Below, piece after piece: positions 44,150 to 55,800 of a DNA stretch of 64,000 nucleotides. The number at the start of each line of letters is the position of its first letter. Position 1 is the stretch's first letter. The notes below the pieces were generated by a model. The model had not been told where the DNA came from. It saw only the letters and a list, made by a program, of their open reading frames with translations, and searched no databases. The stretch covers positions 229,168,578 to 229,232,577 of the forward strand of contig CP136062.1 of the NCBI GenBank assembly GCA_032622095.1, read 5' to 3'. This DNA is from Siphonodentalium dalli. Taxonomy: Eukaryota > Mollusca > Scaphopoda > Gadilida > Siphonodentaliidae. Position numbers and translations under genes: made by a program.

Positions 44150-47100
44150 ATTTGACGGCATGGGTGGGTGGCCCGCCCCAAATACCACCTAGAAACACCC
44201 CGACCCCCACCCATCACCCCGGGGGGGGGGGGGTGCCACCCCGAGGGGGTGAAAATGGGGGTATGGACCATTTTCGAGAACGGTAAGGATTTCGACCGAT
44301 TTGACGGGCATGGGGTGGGTGGCCCGCCCCAAATACTACCTAGAAACACCCCGACCCCCACCCATCACCCCCGAGGGGTGCCATCCCGAGGGGGTGAAAA
44401 TGGGGTATGGACCATTTTCGAGAACGGTAAGGATTTCGACCGATTTGACGGCATGGGTGTGTGGCCCGCCCCAAATACTACCTAGAAACACCCCGACCCC
44501 CCACCCATCACCCCCGGGGGTGCCACCCCGAGGGGGTGAAAATGGGGTGTAGACCATTTTCGAGAACGGCAAGGATTTCGACCGATTTGACGGCATGGGT
44601 GGTGGCCCGCCCCAAATACCACCTAGAAACACCCCGACCCCCCACCCCATCACCCCCGGGGGGGTGCCACCCCGAGGGGGTGAAAATGGGGTATGGACCA
44701 TTTTCGAGAACGGTAGAGATTTCGACCGATTTGACGGCATGGGTGGGTGGCCCGCCCCAAATACTACCTAGAAACACCCCGACCTCCCACCCATCACCCC
44801 CGGGGGGGGGGTGCCACCCCGAGAGGGTGAAAATGGGGTATGGACCATTTTCGAGAACGGTAAGGATTTCGACCGATTTGACAGCATGGGTGGGTGGCCC
44901 GCCCCAAATACTACCTAGAAACACCCCGACCCCCCCACCCATCACCCCCGGGGGTGCCACCCCGAGGGGGGTGAAAATGGGGTATGGACCATTTTCGAGA
45001 ACGGTAAGGATTTCGACCGATTTGACGGCATGGGTAGGTGGCCCCGCCCCAAATACCAACTAGAAACACCCCGACCCCCCACCCATCACCCCCGGGGGGG
45101 GGGGGTGCCACCCGAGGGGTGAAAATGGGGTATAGACCATTTTCGAGGACGGTAAGGATTTCGACCGATTGACAACATGGGTGGGTGGCCCGCCCCAAAT
45201 ACCACCTAGAAACACCCCGACCCCCCACCCATCACCCCAGGGGGGTGCCACCCCGAGGGGGTGAAAATGGGGTATGGACAATTTTCGAGAACGGTAAGGA
45301 TTTCGACCGATTTGACGGCATGGGTGGGTGGCCCGCCCAAATACCAACTAGAAACACCACGACCCCCACCCATCACCCCAGGGGGGTGCCACCCCGAGGG
45401 GGTGAAAATGGGGTATAGACCATTTTCGAGAACGGTAAAGGATTTCGACCGATTTGACGGCATGGGTGGGTGGCCCGCCCCAAATACCACCTAGAAACAC
45501 CCCGACCCCCACACATCACCCCCGGGGGGTGCCACCCCGAGGGGGTGAAAATGGGGTATGGACCATTTTCAAGAACGGTAAGGATTTTGACCGATTTGAC
45601 GGCATGGGTGGGTGGCCCGCCCCAAATACTACCTAGAAACACCCCGACCTCCCACCCATCACTCCCGGGGGGTGCCAACCCGAGAGGGTAAAAATGGGGT
45701 ATGGACCATTTTCGAGAACGGTAAGGATTTCGACCGATTTGACAGCATGGGTGGGTGGCCCGCCCCAAATACTACCTAGAAACACCCCGACCCCCCACCC
45801 ATCACCCCCGGGGGTGCCACCCCGAGGGGGTGAAAATGGGGTATGGACCATTTTCGAGAACGGTAAGGATTTCGACCGATTTGACGGCATGGGTGGGTGG
45901 CCCGCCCCAAATACCAACTAGAAACACCCCCGACCCCCCACCCATCACCCCAGGGGGGTGCCACCCCGAGGGGGGTGAAAATGGGGTATAGACCATTTTC
46001 GAGAACGGTAAGGATTTCGACCGATTTGACGGCATGGGTGGGTGGCCCGCCCCAAATACCACCTAGAAACACCCCGACCCCCACACATCACCCCCGGGGG
46101 GTGCCACCCCGAGGGGGTGAAAATGGGGTATGGACCATTTTCAAGTACGGTAAGGATTCTGACCGATTTGACGGCATGGGTGGGTGGCCCGCCCCAAATA
46201 CTACCTAGAAACACCCCGACCTCCCACCCATCACCCCCGGGGGGTGCCACCCCGAGAGGGTAAAAATGGGGTATGGACCATTTTCGAGAACGGTAAGGAT
46301 TTCGACCGATTTGACGGCATGGGGTGGGTGGCCCGCCCCAAATACCAACTAGAAACACCCCGACCCCCCACACATCACCCCCGGTGGGTGCCACCCCCGA
46401 GGGGGTGAAAATGGGGTATGGACCATTTTCGAGAACGGTAAGGATTTCGACCGATTTGACGGCATGGGTGGGTGGGCCCCGCCCCAAATACTACATAGAA
46501 ACACCCCGACCCCCCACCATCACCCCCGGTGTGCCACCCCGAGGGGGTGAATATGGGGTATGGACCATTTTCGAGAACGGTAAGGATTTCGACCGATTTG
46601 ACGGAATGGGTGGGTGGCCCGCCCCAAATACCACCTAGAAACACCCCCGACCCCCGCACCCATCACCCCCCGGGGGTGCCACCCCGAGGGGGTGAAAATG
46701 GGGTATGGACCATTTTCGAGAACGGTAAGGATTTCGACCGATTTGACGGCATGGGTGGGTGGCCCGTTCCCAATACCACCAAGAAACACCCCCGACCACC
46801 CACCCGTCACCCCCGGGGGGGTGCCACCCCGAGGGGGTGAAAATGGGGGTATGGACCATTTTCGAGTACGGTAAGGATTTCGACCGATTTGACGGCATGG
46901 GTGGGTGGCCCGCCCCAAATGCTACCTAGAAACACCCCGACCTCCCACCCATCACCCCGGGGGGTGCCACCCCGAGAGGGTGAAAATGGGGTATGGACCA
47001 TTTTCGAGAACGGTAAGGATTTCGACCGATTTGACGGCATTGGTGGGTGGCCCGCCCCAAATACCACCTAGAAACACCCCCGACCCCCCACCCATCACCC

Positions 47101-49550
47101 CCGGGGGGTGCCACCCCGAGGGGGTGAAAATGGGGTATGGGACCATTTTCGAGACCGGTAAGGATTTCGACCGATTTGACGGCATGGGTGGGTGGCCCGC
47201 CCGAAATACTACATAGAAACACCCCGAACCCCCACCCATCACCCCCCGGGGTACAACTTCGAGGGGGTGAAAATGGTGTATGGACCATTTTCGAGAACGG
47301 TAAGGATTTCGACCGATTTGACGGCATGGGTGGGTGGCCCGCCCCAAATACTACATAGAAACACCCCGACCCCCCACCATCACCCCCGGGGTGCCACACC
47401 GAGGGGGTAAATATGGGGTATGGACCATTTTCGAGAACGGTAAGGATTTCGACCGATTTGACGGCATGGGTGGGTGGCCCGCCCCAAATACCACCTAGAA
47501 ACACCCCGACCCCCACCCATCACCCCCGGGGGGTGCCACCCGAGGGGTGAAAATGAGGTATGGGACCATTTTCGAGAACGGTAAGGATTTCGACCGATTT
47601 GACGGCATGGGTGGGTGGCCCGTTCCAAATACCACCAAGAAACACCCCGACCCCCCCACCCATCACCCCCGCGGGGGTGCCACCCCCGAGGGGGTGAAAA
47701 TGGGGTATGGACCATTTTCGAGAAAGGTAACGATTTCGACCGATTTGACGGCATGGGTGGGTGGCCCGCCCCAAATGCTACCTAGAAACACCCCGACCTC
47801 CCACCCATCACCCCGGGGGGTGCCACCCCGAGAGGGTGAAAATGGGGTATGGACCATTTCGAGAACGGTAAGGATTTCGACCGATTTGACGGCATGGGTG
47901 GGTGGCCCGTCCCAAATACCACCTAGAAACAACCCGACCCCCCACCCATCACCCCCGGGGGTGCCACCCCGAGGGGATGAAAATGGGGTATGGACCATTT
48001 TCGAGAACGGTAAGGATTTCGACCGATTTGACGGCATGGGTGGGTGGCCCGCCCGAAATACTACATAGAAACACCCCGAACCCCCCACCCATCACCCCCC
48101 GGGGGTACAACTCCGAGGGGGTGAAAATGGTGTATGGACCATTTTCGAGAACGGCAAGGATTTCGACCGATTTGACGGCATGGGTGGGTGGCCCGCCCCA
48201 AATACTACATAGAAACACCCCGACCCCCCTACCCATCACCCCCGGGGTGCCACACCGAGGGGGTAAATATGGGGTATGGACCATTTTCGAGAACGGTAAG
48301 GATTTCGACCGATTTGACGGCATGGGTGGGTGGCCCGTCCAAATACCACCTAGAAACACCCCCGACCCCCCACCCATCACCCCCGGGGGGGCCACCGAGG
48401 GGTGAAAATGGGGTATGGACCATTTTCGAGAACGGTAAGGATTTCGACCGATTTGACGGCATGGGTGGGTGGCCCCGTTCCAAATACCAACAAGAAACAC
48501 CCCGACCCCCCCACCCATCACCCCCGGGGGGTTCCACCCCGAGGGGGTGAAAATGGGGTATAGACCATTTTCGAGAACGGTAAGAATTTCGACCGACTTG
48601 ACGGCATGGGTGGGTGGCCCGCCCCAAATGCTACCTAGAAACATCCCGATCTCCCACCCATCACCCCCGGGGGGTGCCACCCCCGAGAGGGTGAAAATGG
48701 GGTATGGACCATTTTCGAGAACGGTAAGGATTTCGACCGATTTGACGGCATGGGTGGGTGGCCCGCCCCAAATACCACCTAGAAACACCCCGACCCCCCA
48801 CCCATCACCCCCGGGGGGTGCCACCCCGAGGGGGTGAAAATGGGGTATGGACCATTTTCGAGAACGGTAAGTATTTCGACCGATTTGACGGCATGGGTGG
48901 GTGGCCCGCCCGAAATACTACATAGAAACACCCCGACCCCCCCACCCATCACCCCCGGGGGTACAACTCCGAGGGGGGTAAAAATGGTGTATGGAACATT
49001 TTCGATAACGGTAAGGATTTCGACCGATTTGACGGCATGGGTGGGTGGCCCGCCCCAAATACTGCCTAGAAACACCCCGACCCCCCACCCATCACCCCCG
49101 GGGGTGCCACACCGATGGGGTGAATATGGGGTATGGACCATTTTCGAGAACGGTAAGGATTTCGACCGATTTGACGGCATGGGTGGGTGGCCCGCCCCAA
49201 ATACCACTTACAAACACCCCGACCCCCCACCCATCACCCCCGGGGGGTGCCACCCGAGGGGGTGAAAATGGGGTATGGACCATTTTCGAGAACGGTAAGG
49301 ATTTCGACCGATTTGACGGCATGGGTGGGTGGCCCGCCCAAATACTACCTAGAAACACCACGACCGCCCACCCATCACCCCGGGGGTGCCACCCCGAGGG
49401 GGTGAAAATGGGCTATGGACCATTTTCGAGAACGGTAAGGATTTCGACCGATTTGACGGCATGGGTGGGTGGCCCGCCCCAAATACCACATAGAAACACC
49501 TCGACCCCCACCCATCACCCCGGGGGTGCCACCCCGAGGGGGTGAAAATG
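44150..49550 (+). repeat. Left arm: about 38 copies of a 142-bp unit
   Basis: The unit begins CATGGGTGGGTGGCCCGCCC and includes CCTAGAAACACCCCGACC, a CCCCCGGGGGG core, GAGGGGGTGAAAATGGGGTA and GGATTTCGACCGATTTGACG. It is GC-rich in an AT-rich neighbourhood. The CCCGGG core varies in length (from about CCCCGGGG to runs above ten). Marker variants (GACCTCCCACCC; TACAACTCCGAG) recur mostly every six units, about 850 bases, showing a higher-order period. Confidence 0.95.
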
Positions 49551-51960
49551 ATCCATACCCCATTTTCACCCCCTCGGGTGGCACCCCCCGGGGTGATGGG
49601 TGGGGGTCGGGGTGTTTCTATGTGGTATTTTGGGCGGGCCATCTACACATGCCGTCAAATCGGTCGAAATCCTTACCGTTCTCGAAAATGGTCCATATCC
49701 CATTTTCACCCCCTCGGGTGGCACCCCCCGGGAGTGATAAGTGGGGGGTCGGGGTGTTTATATGTGGTATTTGGGGCGGGCCACCCACCCATGCCGTCAA
49801 ATCGGTCGAAACCCTTACCGTTCTCGAAAATGGTCCATGCCCCATTTTCACCCCCTTGGGGTGGCACCCCCCGGGGGTGATGGGTGGGGGTCGGGGTGTT
49901 TCTAGGTGGTATTTGGGGCGAGCCACACACCCATGCCGTCAAATCGGTCGAAATCCTTACCGTTCTCGAAAATGGTCCATACCCCATTTTCACCCCTTCG
50001 GGGTGGCACCCCCCGGGGGTGATGGGTGAGGGGTCGGGGTGTTTCTAGGTAGTATTTGGGGCGGGCCATCCACCCATGCCCTCAAATCGGTCAAAATCCT
50101 TACCGATCTCGAAAATGGTCCATATCCCATATTCACTCCCTCAGGGTGGCACTCCCCCCCGGGGGTGATGGGTGGGGGATCGGGGTGTTTCTATGTAGTA
50201 TTTGGGGCGGGCCACCCACCCATGCCTTCAAATCGGTCGAAATCTTTACCGTTCTCGAAAATGGTCTATACCCCATTTCACCCCCTCGGGGTAGCACCCC
50301 CCGGGAGTGATGGGTGGGGGGTCGGGGTGTTTCTATGTAGTATTTGGGGCGGGCCACCCACCCATTCGGTCAAATCGGTCGAAATCCTTACCGTTCTCGA
50401 AAATGGTCCATACCCCATTTTCACCCCCTCGGGGTGGCACCCCCCGGGGGTGATGGGTAGGGGTCGGGGTGTTTCTAGGTAATATTTGGGGCGGGCCACC
50501 CACCCATGCCGTCAAATCAGTCGAAATCCTTACCGTTCTCGAAAATGGTCCATACCCCATTTTCAACCTCTCGGGGTGGCACCCCCCGGGGGTGATGGGT
50601 GGGGGGTCGGGGTGTTTCTAGGTAGTATTTGGGGCGGGCCACCCACCCATGCCGTAAAATCGGTCGAAATCCTTACAGTTCTCGAAAATGGTCCATACCC
50701 CATTTTCACCCCCTCGGGGTGGCACCCCCGGGGGTGATGGGTGGGGGGTCGGGGTGTTTCTAGGTAATATTTGGGGCGGGCCACCCACCCATGCCGTCAA
50801 ATCGGTCGAAATCCTTACCGTTCTCGAAAATGGTCCATACCCCATTTTCACCCCCTCGGGTGGCACCCCCCGGGGGTGATGGGTAGGGGTCGGGGTATTT
50901 CTAGGTGGTATTTGGGGCGGGCTACCCACCCATGCCGTCAAATCGGTCGAAATCCTTACCCTTCTCGAAAATGGTCCATACCCCATTTTCACCCCCTCGG
51001 GGTGGCACCCCCCCCCCCCCCCGGGGTGATGGGTTGGGGGGTCGGGGTGTTTCTAGGTGTTATAATTTGGGCGGGCCACCCACCCATGCCGTCAAATCGG
51101 TCGAAATCCTTACCGTACTCGAAAATGTTCCATACCCCATTTTCACCCCCTCTGGTGGCACCCCCAATGGGTGAAGGGTGGGGGATCGGGGTGTTTCTAG
51201 GTGGTATTTGGGGCGGGCCACCAACCTATGCCGTCAAATCGGTCGAAATCCTTACCGTTCTCGAAAATGGTCCATACCCCATGTTCACCCCATCGGGGTG
51301 GCACCCCCAGGGTGATGGGTGGGGGGTCGGGGTGTTTCTAGGTGGTATTTGGGGCGGGCCACCCACCCATGCCGTCAATTCGGTCGAAATCCTTACCGTT
51401 CTCGAAAATGTTCCATTCCCCATTTTCACCCCCTCGGGGTGGCACCCCCGGGGGTGATGGGTGGGGGTCGGGGTGTTTCTAGGTAGTATTTGGGGCGAGC
51501 CACCCTCCCATGCCGTCAAATCGGTCGAAATCCTTACCGTTCTCGAAAATGGTCCATACCCCATTTTCACCCCCTCGGGTGGCACCCCCCGGGGGTGATG
51601 AGTGGGGGGTCGGGATCTTTCTAGGTAGTATTTGGGGCGGGCCACCCACACATTCCGTCAAATCGGTCGAAATCCTTACCGTTCTCGAAAATGGTCCATA
51701 CCCCATTTTCACCCCATCGGGGTGGCACCCCCCCGGGGGTGATGGGTGGGGGTCGGGGTGTTTCTAGGTAGTATTTGGGGCGGGCCACCCACCCATGCCG
51801 TCAAATCGGTCGAAATCCTTACCGTTCTCGAAAATGGTCCATACCCCATTTTCACCCCCTCGGGGTGGCACCCCCCGGGGGTGATGGGTGGGGGGTCGGG
51901 GTGTTTCTAGGTGGTATTTGGGGCGGGCCACCCACCCATGCCGTCAAATCGGTCGAAAGC
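49551..51960 (-). repeat. Right arm: about 17 copies of the 142-bp unit, inverted
   Basis: Same unit as the left arm in opposite orientation, ending with the same terminal sequence (TTCGACCGATTTGAC then the TIR, read inward from the right). This arm is under half the length of the left arm and lacks the TACAACTCCGAG variant. Confidence 0.95.
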
Positions 51961-52011
51961 GACATTTTTGGAAATAAGGAATAGAGAATAAGTTCCAATT
52001 GTCATGTCTGT

Positions 52012-52020
52012 AAATATATA
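52012..52020. repeat. Target-site duplication of the foldback element, right
   Basis: AAATATATA, second copy of 44072-44080. Confidence 0.85.
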
Positions 52021-52877
52021 GCTTTGTCGAGATGTCTCCCTAAGGTCGGATTATTTCAAGAGTCTCCCTAATGTCGTTAATTTTGTTAGCTATATGTATA
52101 TGTATATCAGTACGTGGCATTGGTTATAATAATTAAAGGCACGGGCGGTGTTCGTTGCAGAAATATTAGTATGTGGTCAAATCGCCACCAACAGATGGAA
52201 TATTAAAATATGTACAGTTTTGTTCATATGCAAACGTAATCAGCGCATGAATAGTGTATTGTCCTCAATGTGTACCATGATTGCGTAAACAACAGTATGC
52301 TCGTGTTACATAAGTTTTGCTTCTGTTTACATAACACAACGCAATCATATTGGTTAATCACACAAACATGATATAAACGCTCTTCATTATTTCCATATAA
52401 GAAATATAGTAACAAAAAACGCTCTTTATGCTTACCATATCCGGATCTATACAAACGTCAGGAAACGTAACGTACTGTTTATGCCATAGTTCTGTATGAT
52501 ATAACAACAAATTCTGCCTATATTTTACTATTTCTGTTTATGGTGGTTTTTGACGGAGCTGAATATTTTAACAGCATACCCACCGCTAAAGACAGTCCGT
52601 ATCTTTAATATGAGCAATAAAAGATGTTTTTTTATTAATACCAAATGCTCTCACCATACCCTGAAGCTGCACGTTGCATGGAAAATTATATATTGAGATG
52701 TCTGCCTAAGGTCGGATTATTTCAAGAGTCTCCCGAATGTCGTTTCATGTTGTTAGGTATATGTATATCATTACATGGTATTGGTTATAATAATTAAAGG
52801 CACGGGCGGCGTTCGTTGCAGAACTATTCATATGTGATCAAATCGCCACCAACAGATGGAATATTAAAATATATATA
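52021..52877. repeat. Example long (L) unit: S repeat, unique core, S repeat
   Basis: The first about 190 bases (AGATGTCTCCCTAAGGTCGG to AACAGATGGAATATTAAAAT) and the last about 190 (AGATGTCTGCCTAAGGTCGG to the same end) are diverged direct repeats of the S type. Between them lies a core of roughly 470 bases in this unit, about 520 in the others. The first S is always of the CTCCCTAA/AATTTTGTTAGC type, the second of the CTGCCTAA/TTCATGTTGTTAGG type. Confidence 0.8.
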
Positions 52878-55800
52878 GCTTTGTTGAGATGTCTCCCTAA
52901 GGTCGGATTATTTCAAGAGTCCCCCTAATGTCGTTAATTTTGTTAGCTATATGTATATGTATATGAGTACATGGCATTGGTTATAATAATTAAAGGCACG
53001 GGCGGTGTTCGTTGCAGAAATATTAATATGTGGTCAAATCGCCACCAACAGATGGAATATTAAAATATGTACAGTTTTGTTCATATGCAAACGTAATCAG
53101 CGCGTGAATAGTGTATTGTCCTCAATGTGTACGATGATTGCGTAAACAACAGCATGCTCGTGTTACAGAAGTTTTGCTTCTGTTTACAAAACACAACGCA
53201 ATCATATTGGTTAATCACACAAACATTATATAAACGCTCATCATTATTTCCATATAAGAAAAATAGTAACAAACAACGCTCTTTGTGCTTACCATATCCG
53301 GATCTATACAAAAGTCAGGACACGTAACGGTTTTTTCCTTTTGTTTGCACAACAAAGTGAAAACAATTGACAATAACATACTGTTTATGCCATATTTCTG
53401 TATGATATAACAACAACTTCTGCCTATATTTTACTATTTCTGTTTATGGCGGTTTTTGACGGAGGTGAATATTTTAACAGCATACCCACCGCCAACACCG
53501 CCCGTATCTTTAATGTGAGCAATAAAAGATGTGTTTTTATTAATACTAAATGCTCTCACCATACCCAGAAGCTGCACGTTGCATGGAAAATTATATATTG
53601 AGATGTCTGCCTAAGGTCGGATTATTTCAAGAGTCTCCCGAATGTCGTTTCATGTTGTTAGGTATATGTATATCATTACATGGTATTGGTTATAATAATT
53701 AAAGGCACGGGCGGCGTTCGTTGCAGAACTATTCATATGTGATCAAATCGCCACCAACAGATGGAATATTAAAATATATATATCTTTGTTGAGATGTCTC
53801 CCTAAGGTCGGATTATTTCAAGAGTCTCCCTAATGTCGTTAATTTTGTTAGCTATATGTATATGTATATCAGTACATGGCATTGGTTATAATAATTAAAG
53901 GCACGGGTGGCGTTCGTTGCAGAACTATTCATATGTGATCAAATCGCCACCAACAGATGGAATATTAAAATATATATAGCTTTGTCGAGATGTCTCCCTA
54001 AGGTCGGATTATTTCAAGAGTCTCCATAATGTCGTTAATTTTGTTAGCTATATGTATATGTATATCAGTACATGGCATTGGTTATACTAATTAAAGGCAC
54101 GGGCGGTGTTCGTTGCAGAAATATTAATATGTGGTCAAATCGCCCCCAACAGATGGAATATTAAAATATGTACAGTTTTGTTCATATGCAAACGTAATCA
54201 GCGCGTGAATAGTGTATTGTCCTCAATGTGTACGATGATTGTGTAAACAACAGCATGCTGGTGTTACAGCAGTTTTGCTTCTGTTTACATAACACAACGT
54301 AATAATATTGGTTAATCACACAAACATTATATAAACGCTCTTCATTATTTCCATATAAGAAAAATAGTAACAAACAACGCTCTTTATGCTTACCATATCC
54401 GGATCTATACGAAAGTCAGGAAACGTAACGGTTTTTTCCTTTTGTTTGCAACAAAGTGAAAACAATTGACAATAACATACTGTTTATGCCATATTTCTGT
54501 TTGATATAACAACAGATTCTGCCTATATTTTACTATTTCTGTGTATGGCGGTTTTTGACGGAGATGAATATTTTAACAGCATACCCACCGCCAACCAACA
54601 CCGCCCGTATCTATAATATGAGCAATAAAAGATGTTTTTTTATTAGTACCAAATGCTCTCACCATACCCTGAAGCTGCACGTTGCATGGAAAATGATATA
54701 TTGAGATGTCTGCCTAAGGTCGGATTATTTCAAGAGTCTCCCGAATGTCGTTTCATGTTGTTAGGTATATGTATATCATTACATGGTATTGGTTATAATA
54801 ATTAAAGGCACGGGCGGCGTTCGTTGCAGAACTATTCATATGTGATCAAATCGCCACCAACAGATGGAATATTAAAATATATATAGCTTTGTTGAGATGT
54901 CTCCCTAAGGTCGGATTATTTCAAGAGTCTCCCTAATGTCGTTAATTTTGTTAGCTATATGTATATGTATATGAGTACATGGCATTGGTTATAATAATTA
55001 AAGGCACGGGCGGTGTTCGTTGCAGAAATATTAATATGTGGTCAAATCGCCACCAACAGATGGAATATTAAAATATGTACAGTTTTGTTCATATGCAAAC
55101 GTAATCAGCGCGTGAATAGTGTATTGTCCTCAATGTGTACGATGATTGCGTAAACAACAGCCTGCTCGTGTTACAGAAGTTTTGCTGCTGTTTACATAAC
55201 ACAACGCAGTCATATTGGTTAATCTCACAAACATTACATGAACGCTCTTCATTATTTCCATATAAGAAAAATAGTAACAAACAGCGCTCTTTATGCTTAC
55301 CATATCCGGATCTATACAAAAGTCCGGAAACGTAACGGTTTTTTCCTTTTGTTTGCACAACAAAGTGAAAACAATTGACAATAACATACTGTTTATGTCA
55401 TATTTATGTATGATATAACAACAGATTCTGCCTATATTTTACTATTTCTGTGTATGGCGGTTTTTGACGGAGATGAATATTTTAACAGCATACCCACCGC
55501 CAACACCGCCCGTATCTATAATATGAGCAATAAAAGATTATTTTTTTATTAGTACCAAATGCTCTCACCATACCCTGAAGCTGCACGTTGCATGGGAAAT
55601 GATATATTGAGATGTCTGCCTAAGGTCGGATTATTTCAAGAGTCTCCCGAATGTCGTTTCATGTTGTTAGGTATATGTATATCATTACATGGTATTGGTT
55701 ATAATAATTAAAGGCACGGGCGGCGTTCGTTGCAGAACTATTCATATGTGATCAAATCGCCACCAACAGATGGAATATTAAAATATATATAGCTTTGTTG

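Larger units (their letters stand above)
44081..52011. mobile_element. Giant foldback element, 7931 bp
   Basis: The termini are inverted repeats starting ACAGACATGACAATTGGAAC and continuing for about 75 bases before the tandem part. Both arms consist wholly of a 142-bp tandem unit, in one orientation to 49550 and in the other from 49551. It is flanked by the 9-bp duplication AAATATATA. No transposase or other gene is present; every open frame is a translation of the repeat. The architecture (long inverted arms of tandem repeats, little or no centre) is that of foldback elements such as Drosophila FB, and a 9-bp target duplication fits FB and Mutator-like transposition. The family assignment is inference. 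Confidence 0.85.

Noticed and set aside
44122-51984. Many long proline/glycine-rich open frames on both strands (up to 291 codons)
   Set aside because: They are translations of the 142-bp repeat. 142 is not a multiple of three and the unit is poor in stops, so all frames appear open; there is no start or splice context.
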